The notes under the pieces: generated by a model
Database searches by the model: none
What the model saw: the letters and a program-made list of their open reading frames with translations, nothing else
What the model was told of the DNA's origin: nothing
DNA from: Diadema setosum
Lineage: Eukaryota > Echinodermata > Echinoidea > Diadematoida > Diadematidae
Direction of reading: 5' to 3'
Assembly (NCBI GenBank): GCA_033980235.1
Contig: CM067080.1
Span: forward strand, 3,519,501-3,583,500
DNA length: 64,000 bases
Program-made: the position numbers and the translations under genes
Part shown: piece after piece, positions 26,101 to 36,804 of the stretch
Numbering within the stretch: the stretch's first letter is position 1
Layout: each line of letters begins with the position of its first letter

Positions 26101-29100
26101 GTATTGAATATTACAATTACATGGTATCAATTATTTTACAATACAATAAGATATTGAATACTCTGCTTCTATGGATCAGAGCTGTCTTATCTTGTTATTG
26201 ATTTGTGTATGCATTATACTGCTGTTGATTTCAAGAGTAGCAGAGGACGATATGTAATATAGTTTATATTCCTTGAATTTCTCTGCATGTGTAGCTAGAG
26301 AAGAGTCTATTCACGGCTGATGACCTCTTGTCTCACCGCGACATCTTCAGTCATCAAGCAGCTCTCTCTTCGCTCTCAAGGAATCATCTGGTGAGTGGCA
26401 TAACTCTGGTATCTATCACTACTTTATCCAGCATATGCTTAGCAACTCTGATTCTTCACAAATTGGACAATCTCGACAGTGGTTAGATTCACTATCGCAG
26501 AATTCAGCAATGGACAGAAATATTGGTATCATTTACTCATTTTCATGAAGCAAAATTAGCGATCCTGCTTTGCGAACAAAAATGCTATAAACTTATGCAA
26601 TAAAAGCATAGAGAATTTCTACAACAATTCCAAAATCACTGAAATTAATGAGATATTAACTGTACTTGTAGTAGTTACAATGTGCAAGTGCATACCCAAA
26701 CATGGAAGACATATGCACCATCATGTTTGTGTGCTATGTATATGTAGTACTTGTACTGTAATTTAAACAGCTAGAGCTCATTTGGGATCAGTCAATATGT
26801 TTGTGTGCTGTAAAATTCATAAAGATATAGCGCCAACTCTCAAAATTCAGGAAAATGAAAACCCTGCAAAATATATGGCACATACGCTACAGTATTCCTG
26901 CTAAGGGAAACATTTAGTTATTCCCTATGTAACTTGGATACAAGTAATTGCAAGGCATCATAGCAACAAGTGCCATTGCGACAGTCTGCATGTAACAGCT
27001 TCGAAGGACGCTGATCTAGAGTCAACTTGAGAGCCTCGACCATCTTGATTTTTACTATCTTGTGTGTTTTTTTTTCCTCCCTCCCCAGAAATACCTATGT
27101 AAATTGCATGCTCAGTGGGTCCTCTTTGCACCCAATGTGACCCTGAGGAAGAGACTGTCTACTCATGCCTCGATGATCTCACTCATGGACAAAGCAGTAC
27201 TAAAAACAGGACTGGACCATGTAGAGGACCTGGATCTCAGGAAGGTTAGCCTGCCCTCTCTCCTTTTCTCTCCCTCTGTGTGAGAGTGTACGTTTATGAG
27301 TACAGATATACAGTCAAACCTGCCTTAGCGGCCACCTTTCTATAGCGACCACCTGTCTATAGCAGCCACTGAAAAATCCCCCCCGAGAGAAAAGCCCTGT
27401 TAAAGACCCTGTGTGTAGCGACCACCTGTCTTACGCGGCCAGCGGCCATAAATTTTGTTTCCCGCGGTAGATTTTAACCTGTCTCTAGCGGCCAAAAATC
27501 CAATGGAGCCATAGCCGAGCTGATAATTCAGCGTGTTTTTCTGTTTTGTAGCTATGCGGGCAACGTTCACTGGTCGCCACCACTGTATTCCTCCCTCATT
27601 CAATCATAATAATGCACCAGTGTAAAGCTTTCTTCACGATAGTACACATACTACTGTGCAACAATTTCATATATACACTGGCATGATTAAATTCATGAAA
27701 CACACGCGTACATATGTACACACATACATGTACATGTAAGAATACAACGATGATACGTGTACATGTAAGCAATGCACACAAAGTTAGATTACCTGTCTAT
27801 AGCGGCCACCTGTCTATAACGGCCACTTTTTCCATCTCCCTTGGGTGGCCGCTATAGACAGGTTTGACTGTACTTGTGTGTTTGTTTGCGTGTGAACGTG
27901 TGTGTGTTTGTGGGTGCGTTATGTGCCATGTTTGCACACCTGATTCAAGTCGACGGTCTGCATATTCTGCTCAAACACACAAACCTGCCCAAACAGATCA
28001 ATAAGTCGCCAAATGCCACAGTTTCTCGCAATTGGATTTCTCGCAATTCCAATCCTGTCGCATATAGCTGGCATTTTATGTGGTGATTGACTTTCAAGCG
28101 GTATTTCCGAGTGGATTTGCTAGTAAATTCTAAGAGCGTGTTTCTACTGAGCGATGAAAATTTGAGGTGATGCGAGGTGATGCGAGGTAATTCGCAGTGA
28201 TACACGGCGATGTGTGGCGATGCGCGGTGACACCTCGACTTTTTCCTCAGGATAAACAGATCGCATAGTGGCCGATGCGCAGTGATGCGAGGTGCTCTGT
28301 GGTCCACCTTTTTAGGTGGTCCATGCGTGGTGATGCGAGGGACGTTTTTCAGTAGAAACACACTGGGTAGCGAAATTTGTGGTGTACCGGAAGTCTCGAA
28401 TTATTGGGAGCTTTCGCCCCGCGCTTTTCAAATCGGTTCATCGCACACTCCGACACTTGTGTACACAGCAACAGTAGTTTTGCGCACACATCATGCCTTG
28501 TACCAACTCCTACTAAATACATGAGGTGGTACATGTGCATTGCATGCATTCATCATCTATAAAAATTGTTTGCGTGCCCAACAGCCTGTTATACTACATT
28601 ATACTCTGATTTTTACACTGCGTTCATTTTCCCATAATATCGTATCGTCTCAAAGTTGTAGATTCCTTAATTCATTTTTGCTGGAATACTAACGTTAGTA
28701 AGTCGGAGCCCCTTGAGAGCATTAACTGGACCCTCAACCTGCAACGATTCCTAATAACCAAGTGGCAGGAAATGTTGATGAGGGGCATTTTGGACGGAAA
28801 GACTAAACGAAATTCAGTGGCCTACCACAAAATGGCACAGGCAGCGTGACCTGATCTGTGACCTGAAAATACGCGACTTCCGGATTCACCGCATTTTGCA
28901 CGTCACCTCCCATCACCGCGTATTTTATCGCTCAGTAGAAACAGCTCGAGTGATCGTAAAATACGAGGTGGTGCGGGAGACAAAATTCGCGGTGATGCAA
29001 GGTGATGCAAGGTGCTCTCAGTAGAAACACGCTCTAAGTTTCTGTCACTGTTTTAAGTGCGAAAGTCATGGCTGTACAATAGTGTAGGTAATAGTCATTT

Positions 29101-31243
29101 CAAAGAAAAACAATCATAGGTTTGTCACACAGTTTACATTGAAGCAAAGCTTGGCAGTTTCTCTACCACTTCGCTCATTACATGTCCATAGTAACAAAAA
29201 ATCTATGAAAGTTACAGAGATTTTGTAAAAAAGAATTTTTCCCAAAGCATGACTACGTTGCTGTCTCAGAATAATGTGGCACACAGGGGATTTACACCAT
29301 GGCACATAAAGAGTTAAACCATTTAGTACAGGTGTGTTTGTTTGTGTGTGTATGTGTGTGTATGCATGCATGTCAATTTTAGTTGTGTTGTATTGGTTGC
29401 AGTGTTTGTGCTTGTGTATATATATATGTGTGTGCACATAATTTTGTGGTGTATCATACTGTGTGTGTGTGCAAAAGTTATGTTTGTGTAGGAGTGTGTC
29501 TGTATGACAGTTTTGTATGTCCCTTTTTGTGTGGATTAGTTAGTGAATGTGTACCAAAGTATGTGTCTGTGTATGTGTGCATTTTTGTTCGTCTGTTATT
29601 ATGATGCAAATATTCAAGCAGGGAGATTTCCTTCATGTAGGAGTTGTTGAAACCATACCTTCAGATTGTTTGAAATCTGTACACTCCAGCTTGTTTTTAC
29701 CACAATTAGGAGATTCCAGTGAGGAAAAAAAAGAAGAAAATTTCAATTTGTGTCACCAGTTGTTGTTATACCATTTGTAAATGATTTTAATGTGTGCATT
29801 CAAGCTCCATTAATTGAAATGCTACTAATATGATACACGCTGGAAACTCTCATGAATTCTATCAACAACGCAAGCAGAGTGTGCATGTGTGTAAAAACAA
29901 AAAAGTTTTCTCTCCCTCCTTTCATTTAAAGCTGTGTAACCAGCGAGGTTTCAACCCTGTTGGCTCTGAGAGACAAGACCTTGTGAAGTGGCTAACTGAA
30001 TGGGGACAAATCTCCACAAAAATGACTGGTAATAATCTGTCAATTCTATTCTCTTTCTTTATAACACAAACAAAAAGAAGATTGTTATATGGCATGAGTT
30101 AAGTGAAAGTTTGTGTGAAATTTAATCAGAATTCTCATAGCAGTCACTTTTTATATGCAGTACGGTAAAAACAAACAAATAAGAGAAGAGGTATGAAGTG
30201 GAGCTTCTGTGCAATATACGTTGATGTGAGGTGGGTCCAAAGTCGTAAATGAAGAGAAACAATTGATTCCCGTTTTCGTTTATTTTGTTCCTCTTTGAAC
30301 ACAAGCAGATTAAATTGGTGATGAATTGAACAGATTATGATTGTAGGGTAAAAAGATTGTTTTGATAAGAGTGCATTGTACAAATATGTGACCATTTCTC
30401 ATATGAGCTGATAGGATTCCAGACATTATCAAAGCAAGAAACTGCAAAATGAGATGATGATTCTGAAAAATAAGATCTTGGAAACAGAAATTTCAATGTC
30501 TTATTTACTTCCTGTCCAAATTTCAAAGTGTAAGACTGTTTTGACCAAAAAAAAACAAAAAATCCAAATATTTTAGCTTTGCATGAAGCATGCTACAAAG
30601 AAATATTTGATTGACCTATTGTTTTGAAATGCCTTATGTCTTATTTTGTTTGCATAGTGTTACATGTAACTGTGCGGTGTTATGATGTAACTATTCAGCA
30701 GGAAATGTTCTAAGTCTGAGACCTATGGGTCAAAATAAATCATTCTGAGCTAGCTCTTTCTGCTTTGTTACCTCTCCTTGAAAATTAGATGTGATGAGAA
30801 AGTGTGGTCATGCACAACATACTATTTTTTTTTTTCTCCAACAGTCCACTCAACCCAAAGGGGTAAACCCTTACGCTCCTAACCACTGGAGGTTAGCCCT
30901 CGTGAAAAATTGCTGAATTGCCATCAACAACCCTAATATGTGCACATGTGCGCTGTGTGGAAATGTTTGTATTTCATTACATGGTTCTGATCATCCCTGT
31001 TTACCCTTTTTGCAATTCATTTTCCATGAAATACAATCAATTTGTCTAGACCCATTACAAATAGTATGAAATTACAGACTCTATCAGTTTGACTTGACAC
31101 ATCTAGGAACTAAAGGGTTAATATTCTTTTTGAATCCAGATGAGGAGAAGTCTCTTCTACTCCACGCCAGCATCCTCCTAGTAACCGGACGACCTCACCA
31201 AGGAGATACCTCAGGGATGAAGCCCACCAACGAGGCTGCCTAG
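15912..31243 (+). CDS. LETMD1: LETM1 domain-containing protein 1 (nine coding exons, spliced)
   Basis: Exons 15912-16048, 17027-17229, 17810-17925, 23841-23923, 24873-25065, 26295-26390, 27089-27244, 29932-30028 and 31140-31243 join with GT-AG introns and matching phases into 1185 nt, 394 residues plus TAG. Human LETMD1, about 360 residues, is a mitochondrial membrane protein of the LETM1-like family; its molecular role is not settled. The first 60 or so residues lack Asp and Glu and are rich in Arg, Ser and Leu, as in a mitochondrial presequence. A hydrophobic segment at about residues 160-183 spans the exon 4-5 junction and is followed by RIFLSDHF, matching the membrane segment and downstream RQLLIRHF of the vertebrate protein as I recall it. 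The LETM1-like domain covers about residues 150-375, with family-like blocks LSTHASMISLMDKAV, LVKWLTEWGQIS and EEKSLLLHASILL near the C-terminus. The start ATG has a purine-poor context but is the first in frame with the presequence. The first downstream AATAAA is at 32173; the true poly(A) site is unknown. Confidence 0.9.
16480..16566. repeat. ATTT-rich tetranucleotide tract
   Basis: Imperfect ATTT/ATTC/ACTC tetramers in LETMD1 intron 1. Confidence 0.85.
17027..17229 (+). CDS. LETMD1: LETMD1 coding exon 2
   Basis: The acceptor is TTCAG at 17022-17026 and the donor GTGAGT at 17230. It encodes a Lys/Pro-rich linker and the block NRISPKARVFYERFID, which corresponds to the start of the conserved region in vertebrate LETMD1. 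Confidence 0.85.
17810..17925 (+). CDS. LETMD1: LETMD1 coding exon 3
   Basis: The exon lies between an AAAG acceptor and a GTATGT donor at 17926 and ends in phase 0. It encodes a charged helical stretch (FRYVYSLNKRLK and LSWEDLYKKLQ) just before the membrane segment. Confidence 0.85.
18517..19856 (+). mobile_element. Dispersed repeat with roughly 150-bp internal units and AGGTCA clusters
   Basis: It starts with ATTATGCCTCCGCC and a short hairpin (CTCCGCCAC ... GGTGCCGGAG), then a CCGT/CGTA tract at 18569-18630. Units of about 150 bp follow; the first three contain GATAACTCAAGACTGGAT-like and TGATGTATGATGGG-like words and end in AGGTCAAAGGTCA clusters. It closes at TGCATTATGGTGGAGG and TTCTAGTTT. 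A second copy at 23040 has the same 3' end. No coding capacity was seen. It fills LETMD1 intron 3. Confidence 0.75.
18744..19369 (+). promoter_or_regulatory. Array of DR1 and TCAAGGTCA nuclear-receptor-type motifs
   Basis: Perfect AGGTCAAAGGTCA (DR1) occurs at 18744, 18892 and 19042, and GGGTCAAAGGTCA at 19351. The monomer TCAAGGTCA, the extended half site of NR5A/ERR-type receptors, occurs at 18754, 18909, 19060 and 19361. All are in one orientation and spaced about 150 bp apart, except between the last two. Function is unproven. Confidence 0.6.
20074..20113. repeat. CA microsatellite
   Basis: About 40 bp of perfect (CA)n in LETMD1 intron 3. Confidence 0.97.
20400..20512. repeat. ATATTC hexamer tract
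   Basis: Imperfect repeats of ATATTC with TATA words. Confidence 0.85.
20617..20825. repeat. GC-rich GGGCCC/GGCC low-complexity block
   Basis: About 200 bp built from GGGCCC, AGGCCC and AAGGCC words, including a near-duplicate around 20686-20746 (AGTGGGCCCAGGCCCAG twice). Its GC content is far above the intron around it. The Gly/Pro/Leu-rich frames are a consequence. Confidence 0.85.
21746..22255 (+). mobile_element. CCTCCGCC...GGCGGAGG dispersed element
   Basis: Starts ATTACCTCCGCCC with a short hairpin, then a (GTTT)n tract at 21786-21830, then unique sequence, and ends TTGGCGGAGGTCTGCGCTCT followed by a CTTCTGTAGTTTTG tail. The terminal CCTCCGCC/GGCGGAGG pair is inverted. It shares the end style, not the body, of the repeat at 18517. 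Confidence 0.6.
22465..22620 (+). repeat. ATT/TAG triplet tract with TATAGCGC-type repeat
   Basis: TAT/TAG/AAT triplets lead into GGCTACTTGTATAGCGCACA and TGGCGCTTCATAAATG, words typical of a widespread animal short interspersed repeat. The related unit at 24672 is in the opposite relation to its triplet tail. Confidence 0.45.
23040..23752 (+). mobile_element. Second copy of the AGGTCA-bearing dispersed repeat
   Basis: It shares with 18517-19856 the AGGTCA clusters, TTGAAAATTACTTAATGCATA-like and GTGAAACTGTCATCACACAT words, and the 3' end GCATTATGGCGGAGGCAT with TCTAGTTTT. It is 5'-truncated or diverged; its 3' end stops 88 bp before LETMD1 exon 4. Confidence 0.7.
23125..23403 (+). promoter_or_regulatory. 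DR1-type motifs in the second copy
   Basis: GGGTCAAAGGTCA at 23125 and perfect AGGTCAAAGGTCA at 23261 and 23391, spaced 130-136 bp and in the same orientation as the first array. Confidence 0.5.
23841..23923 (+). CDS. LETMD1: LETMD1 coding exon 4
   Basis: The acceptor is GACAG and the donor GTAAGT at 23924. It encodes MKQDIAKVLPVLVIVNIPFV and the first part of the predicted membrane helix. It follows the 5.9-kb, repeat-filled intron 3. Confidence 0.85.
24672..24757 (+). repeat. AAGCGCTATATAAAT element end with ATT tail
   Basis: Contains GAAGCGCTTTGTGTC and AAAAAGCGCTATATAAATAT followed by (ATT)n, a combination common at the 3' ends of animal SINE/LINE families. Confidence 0.5.
24873..25065 (+). 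CDS. LETMD1: LETMD1 coding exon 5
   Basis: I chose the acceptor AAATAG at 24867-24872 over the nearby TTTCAG ending at 24885 because only the former keeps the frame from exon 4 and adds LYFQ, completing the membrane helix. The exon continues through FLSDHFITAEDVAS and ends at GTTAGC. Confidence 0.82.
26295..26390 (+). CDS. LETMD1: LETMD1 coding exon 6
   Basis: A phase-0 exon between a TGTAG acceptor and a GTGAGT donor at 26391. It encodes LFTADDLLSHRDIFSHQAAL, which matches the ALRECFSNHPL-type block of the LETM1-like domain. Confidence 0.85.
27089..27244 (+). CDS. LETMD1: LETMD1 coding exon 7
   Basis: A long pyrimidine tract and CCCCAG acceptor precede 52 whole codons; the donor is GTTAGC. 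The block LRKRLSTHASMISLMDKAV corresponds to the vertebrate LRHRLKTHTTVIHQLDKAL-type segment of the domain. Confidence 0.87.
27311..27870. mobile_element. TA-flanked MITE, pogo/Tc1-like ends
   Basis: Begins CAGTCAAACCTG and ends CAGGTTTGACTG, with TA on both outer sides (27309-27310 and 27871-27872). Copies of CACCTGTCTATAGCGGCCAC-like subrepeats lie near both ends. The 560 bp hold no transposase. A CAGT end with TA duplication fits pogo/Tc1-mariner-type elements. It lies in LETMD1 intron 7. Confidence 0.8.
28134..29034. mobile_element. TAA-flanked MITE, PIF/Harbinger-like
   Basis: The terminal inverted repeats GAGCGTGTTTCTACTGAG and CTCAGTAGAAACACGCTC match perfectly over 18 bp and are flanked by TAA at 28131-28133 and 29035-29037. 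A 3-bp TAA/TTA duplication is the PIF/Harbinger signature. Inside are degenerate GGTGATGCGA repeats and further CAGTAGAAACA words at about 28351 and 28934. No transposase is seen. Confidence 0.8.
29932..30028 (+). CDS. LETMD1: LETMD1 coding exon 8
   Basis: The acceptor is TTAAAG and the donor GTAATA at 30029. It encodes LCNQRGFNPVGSERQDLVKW followed by LTEWGQISTKM, the tryptophan-containing C-terminal LETM1-like motif. Confidence 0.87.
31140..31243 (+). CDS. LETMD1: LETMD1 coding exon 9 and stop
   Basis: The acceptor is ATCCAG. The first codon is completed as Asp, followed by EEKSLLLHASILLVTGRPHQ, and the frame ends at TAG 31241-31243. The vertebrate counterpart ends with a similar SLLLHNVVLL-type helix. 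Confidence 0.85.
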
Positions 31244-33279
31244 AGGCTGGGAATTCCCCTCGTGGACATGATGCCAACAGACCTCAATGTTTACAATGTG
31301 CAACTTCTGCCTTATGTTGTCCAAACCAACAAATCCGTGACATGGACTTGTAGACTCGGAAAGCAAATGATGGACTTATAACACTTGGAGAGCAGATGAT
31401 GGTAACATTGACTGACTATGGTTAATCGCTCAACACGACGCCTTTGAAAGTGCTGCGCAGGACTGCATTTATCTAGAGATAGAGATACTATGATATAATT
31501 CTAGAAATGAGCAATAGCTCAGGAAGGAGAAAGAGAGAGAGATGAAAAAAAAAGAACAACATAAACATGGTGATCTCAGTTCTTGGGATTGTGAATGTCA
31601 TAAGATAGAATACTAGTATTAATTTTCAACCTCTATACCATCTTCGCAATTGACTAAGGTACTCCAATCTTTGTTGTTGGCCCTCAATATGTCCTACTGT
31701 ATATGCCAATATTTTCTGACTGGCTCAAAAAACATGTCCTTCAGACAGAGGGGGTTCATAAATGTATTGGTTTTCATTGCCTGAACATTTTGGGATTTTT
31801 TTTTCTTACATACTGAGGGCCAGGTACTGGCAATTGAAGCTCTCCATAATATCTTTTAGAAAATGAATTCCAAAGTAAGTCCCATCCAGTCAAATAATTT
31901 GTATAGCAGTCACAGAAAGTTGATTCCTTGTGTGTTCCAAGGAAGGAGAAGTGCAACACCTTAAGCATGTAGGGAATGTTAGAGAATACTGTATATGCCA
32001 TACTTTAGATGAATCGAGAATTCACAACAGTTTCGCCAGAGGTCAAATTCACAATCATGGTGTTCAGTAATGAGTGGAAAAATGTACGCGTGCACGAACA
32101 TGTACCACTCACGTATTTGTGTGTGTTTTTAGATTTTTTAATGAATAGCATGCGAGTCCGGAAATTCACAAAAATAAAAACCTTGCGAAATACAATGTAT
32201 GCAGCCTATAAACTGTACAGTAGTCAACGGAAACATATATGAAGCACTGCATCTATTCATTCCTAGTTGTGGGTAGTAAGGAGCGGGATGTTGATGATCC
32301 TTCGTATCAGTCTTTCTCGTGTAACAAAATTCTGTGTTCCAACAAAGTGAATGGCCTCTAGACGGGATAGTGGAACGGTTTTGAATTACATGTTCAAATG
32401 GTAGAAATGTGTAACAATCATTTGTTACATGATTTGCGGTAATTAATCCTCGTCAATCCTAGTGGACTACCTCTTTCCTATGGCAAACCTGGACTAAAAG
32501 TATGACATGGCACTGTGCGAGCTCAAATTTTTATGGTGTTTCTTAATTTCGCAAATTTTGCAAATTGCCTTTGAGCTGTGAAATTTACAACATGTGATTA
32601 TAAAAACATGCAAAAACAACAATGCACAAAAATACACTTACCAAAAAAAGAAAAAAAAAAAGAAAAGAAAAAAAGATCAAACAGTGCCAGTACTTGATTG
32701 CGAGCATCTAGTACTGTAGGTCTATGATGTAGCAATATCTCATGGGGTATAACAGTGTGTGAGTACAGTACTGCAGAACACATGACAACACTTGTTACTG
32801 GGAATCATGGAGTAAAAACATTCAGTACTGGTATCGCCGCTTGTTACTCATTCTTACATGTATTTCTTTCGTGAAAGATGAAGTAATGATTACTACAGGT
32901 AGACCCTCGCAACCACGAAATTAACAGCATACGACACAGTGCGACAAGTAACAAGTCGCAAGCGTATCTGTTAAGGAAAATGTCAGCTCTTACATGTAAG
33001 TATTTTAAAATTTTCACCAAAGGCAGGGCTTGCTCCACATTAGCGGTGGCTCCGTGGCACGGGGGCCACTAAATTTATCTTTTGGTGGCCTGATTGGGCA
33101 AGTAAGATTAAAAATGGATTGTTGCTTTTGCTTTAATTTTAGGCCACTACATATTTTTTTTTTTTTTTTTGCCTAAGACTAAAATTTCAAATTAAAGATT
33201 TTAGTGTCCCAAATGGGTCACAAGACAAAAAAAAGTTAGCATCCAGCCCTGATAAGTAAGCATTCTTTGCAGGGATGTT

Positions 33280-33892
33280 AAGAGGGGAAATCCAGTCCAA
33301 ATATAAGTTAGTCAGATAAGAAAGAGCAAAATATTACAAGTCCAACGATAAAATTTTGATTGAAATCGGGTGAAAAATAAGAAAGTTATGACATTTTGAA
33401 GTTTTGCTAATTTTTCAGGAAACTGTTCGTGAATGGTCAATATGAATATGCAAATAGAAAAGTGAGCATGTCATCCCCTCACAACTTGCCATGTAGTTTG
33501 TACATAATATTTTGAAATTTCCAGTTTTTCTTTCAAATGCAATTATGCCCGAAGCTCAAATCCTGGTATATCTACATATAAACTGATCACTATTCCGAAG
33601 CTGTTCAACCAGGAGAAATGTCATGCTTCAGACTGCAGTGACAGAAACACTGAATTTTTGCCATTTTTTGAACATGATCAATGGAAAATTGTGAGGTTAT
33701 GACAGTTAGCTCACTCATGTGCATATTCATGTCCACTGTTCAAGAATTGTTTTGCAGAAATTAGCAAAATTTCAAAATGTCATAACTTCCTTATTTTTCG
33801 TCCTATCTAAGTCAAATTTTTACAATTGAACTTGTAAGATTTTACTCTCTTTCTCAGACTAACTTGTATTTGGACTGGATTTCCCTTTTTAT
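33280..33892. mobile_element. Long-TIR palindromic MITE
   Basis: The left end GGGAAATCCAGTCCAAATAT is matched inverted on the right (TTTGGACTGGATTTCCC), and the pairing extends inward for over 100 bp (for example ATAAGAAAGTTATGACATTT against AAATGTCATAACTTCCTTAT). A clear target duplication was not found. Confidence 0.7.
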
Positions 33893-35674
33893 AGCTGAAG
33901 AGATCGCCTTATTGCATTATGTGCAATTTCCATTGAATGTGTTCATCAATATTCGTTGAATGTTTCGTAAATAAAATAGAAAGACATGGTGAATACAGCC
34001 TTCTTTGAACATTATGTGTCTATTCAATGTCGTGTGTTGCCTTCTTTTTAAATTGTTAAAGTGCATCTTCGTATGAGTAGATTTTGCAAATTTATCTTGT
34101 GTTTTTCCGTGTAGGCCTGCATAGGCATCTGTTTTGGTGAAACCACATGTATGTGTGAATACAAAATGCACAAACTTTGTCAATGTTCAGATTGCGAAGT
34201 GTTGTCTGATGAATCAAGGTGTATTTGTTTCCTTGTTTATACATGTTTAGAATTTATAATGATTGTAGTATCTTAAGTTGGAACTAACAGTATGGCTACT
34301 GCTGCACTCATGGCATAACAATGCAAGTGCTTTCTGACTTCTAGTATAATAAAATGCAACATGTATACTAAAGCTTCTGTGTCTCACGGTTGGTACCTTG
34401 TTCTACAGTGTTCCGATGAACATGCACAAATTAATTTTTAACTGTAATGTAGATGTACAGAGGATGGAGTGTACAGTTGCAGTAATTTAAACTGTGATGA
34501 TTTTGTAACCACTGGTTAATACAGGATGCTCACATCACAACCAGCACATAATGAAATTTTGTCACAACCAAATAAAAAATGATTATCATTAAAGTACAGT
34601 ATATGGTGCAACATTCTCTTCAGTGATGAAGAAATTTCTACACAACAGAATAAAAGTGCTGGTTATGAGGACTTCGTTATGACGCAAGTCAAATGTAGGG
34701 GATATTAAATCCTCTTTAACTTGTTGTAGTGTTCCTTTGATTGTTTTACAGTGAAGAGGTTGTATAAATATCCCTTCCTGTAATACATTAATTTTTCGGG
34801 TTTCAACTGTATATTAATTTTCGTACCATGATATAATGAGAAACCCAATACACCTGTATACCAATATTTATTTAAAGGCAGTTGACATGGTTTTTCAAGT
34901 CCTTGTTTTAACAAAGTTTCCCCTGTAATTGTACTCTGGTATTTCAAGTCACATGCACTATTGTAGTAAGCCATTTGTAGCATGTGTCAACGTGAAAGGA
35001 AATGTGTTCTCTGTTGCTGCATATGCCTGTTCTGGTGAGAGCATGATATTATTACTCAGTCATACATCAAAAGCGGCTCGATTTCGTAGGGACACAAAAT
35101 AAAAATATTGACCAGCAAAGGATTGACTATTTTCATATATTGAATGGTCTATATGAATACTAGCTGATGATTGGTCATCATGCCATCACATGACTATTAA
35201 CATTAAGGTTCAAAATTGTTATATTGCCTGCAGTGAAGTCGTGTCAGCTGATATAATCCCAGAGTTCGACTGGATGTCGATGGGGATAGGACAAATGATG
35301 TGTATTTATGTAGATCATATGATATTACAAATATTGCCTTCCTTGTCTTATCACTGTAATGTAACAGTTGATAGTCCCTTGGAATTTATATTTTTACCTC
35401 AAGACAATGTTTTCCCTCAGCAACGAGTACTTCCGGAAAACAATCTTTGGGGGAAAATATACAACTGTAGCTCTCATGAGGATATCAAAGTTCACATTGA
35501 ACCACTGAAAAGGCAATAAATGTATCTGTAAAATATTGACCAACAATGACAGGATTTGTCATGCAAACATTGACTGGCATTGTAGGGAATATCAGGTAGA
35601 TATTGACTGGTAGTGAAGGGAATTTCATAGAATGCAGCCTTGAAGGGATGCCACAAGCTACTGAGCAGCTTTAA

Positions 35675-36448
35675 AGGGATTGTATAGTTTTGGTCGAGAC
35701 CAAACTTCAGGTTTCTAACATTTTTTTGGTGAGACAATGAAAAACCTCTTATGATGTATGAGAGAGCATAATTCCAAGGGGGATTCAACATTTATTTGAT
35801 GAAAGTTGGGTTTAAAATGGCTGAGATATCCAAAACAGAGAAATCCTAAGGTGGGACCCACCTTTTATTAGGATTGCTTTGTTTTATTTCGTTTTTTTTT
35901 TTTTTTTTTTTGGGGGGGGGATTGTCTCATCAATTCCAAAAGCCGATTTTCATCTAATAAAACTTTGAATTCCTCTAAGAATGGTATGCTCTGTATCATT
36001 CCATAAGTGGTTTCTTGGTATCTCGCAAAAAATCCAATTCTCATCTCCACCAATACTGTACCATCCCTTTACAATACTGTATTGGTGAAGATGAAAATTG
36101 GGCTTTTAACTTTTTGCGAGATACCAAGAAAACACTTATGATATAATACAGAGCATATCATTTTAAGAGGAATTCAAGGTTTACTTGATGAAAATCGGGT
36201 TTGGAATGACTGAAGCATCCAAAACCAAAGTAAAACAAAGGTATCGTAATAAAGTGTGGGTCCCATACTTTATCAGAATTGCTCTTTTTTGGATATCTCA
36301 GCCATTTCAAAACCAATTTTCATCAAATAAATGTTGAATTCCTCATAGAATTACATGCTTTTTCATATTTCATAAGAGGTTTCTCATTATCTCACCAAAA
36401 AATGCTAGAAACCTGAAATTAGGTCTCAACCAAAACTATACGATTCCT
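35675..36448. mobile_element. TTAA-flanked inverted dimer of a palindromic MITE
   Basis: Two copies of the family seen at 55739 and 56991 lie tail to tail. The first runs from AGGGATTGTATAGTTTTGG to CCATCCCTTT near 36070. The second runs inverted from there to CCAAAACTATACGATTCCT. The pair is flanked by TTAA (35671-35674, 36449-36452). An internal T-run/G-run sits at 35890-35921. Confidence 0.75.
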
Positions 36449-36504
36449 TTAACCTTCCCCTATATATTGCAAATGGATATGGCTAGTTTAATGAACATGT
36501 TCCC

Positions 36505-36537
36505 TTCCCCCCCCCCCCCCCCCCCAAAAAAAAAGAA
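36505..36537. repeat. C-run followed by A-run
   Basis: About 18 Cs abut about 9 As. Confidence 0.95.
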
Positions 36538-36682
36538 AAGTAATGCCAATACATTTTCATCTTACTTGAATCTCACACACACTATTTTGCAGATGCCAAT
36601 CACTCTTTTCACAAACAGGTACTCATATGAAGCTAAATGATACACATCAACACTTTAACTTTTTTTTTTTGACAATTGTTTT

Positions 36683-36688
36683 TTTAAT
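36683..36688 (-). promoter_or_regulatory. Possible ATTAAA poly(A) signal
   Basis: ATTAAA on the - strand lies about 117 nt beyond the stop of the candidate terminal exon at 36805. It is weak evidence on its own because the region is AT-rich. Confidence 0.2.
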
Positions 36689-36804
36689 CATTTTTTTGAA
36701 ACATAGATAACATAAACTGGCAGAGCACATTGTACATATTTCTTATATATCATATAGTGTGGGTTCAGATCTCTCTTTTCTTTGTTGGCTGTTTTGTGTC
36801 TTTG

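Larger units (their letters stand above)
31244..36804. other. LETMD1 3' UTR or intergenic stretch
   Basis: No exon-like chain is seen. AATAAA hexamers occur at 32173 and several later places but none can be chosen. The MITEs at 33280 and 35675 are the only structured elements. Confidence 0.5.
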
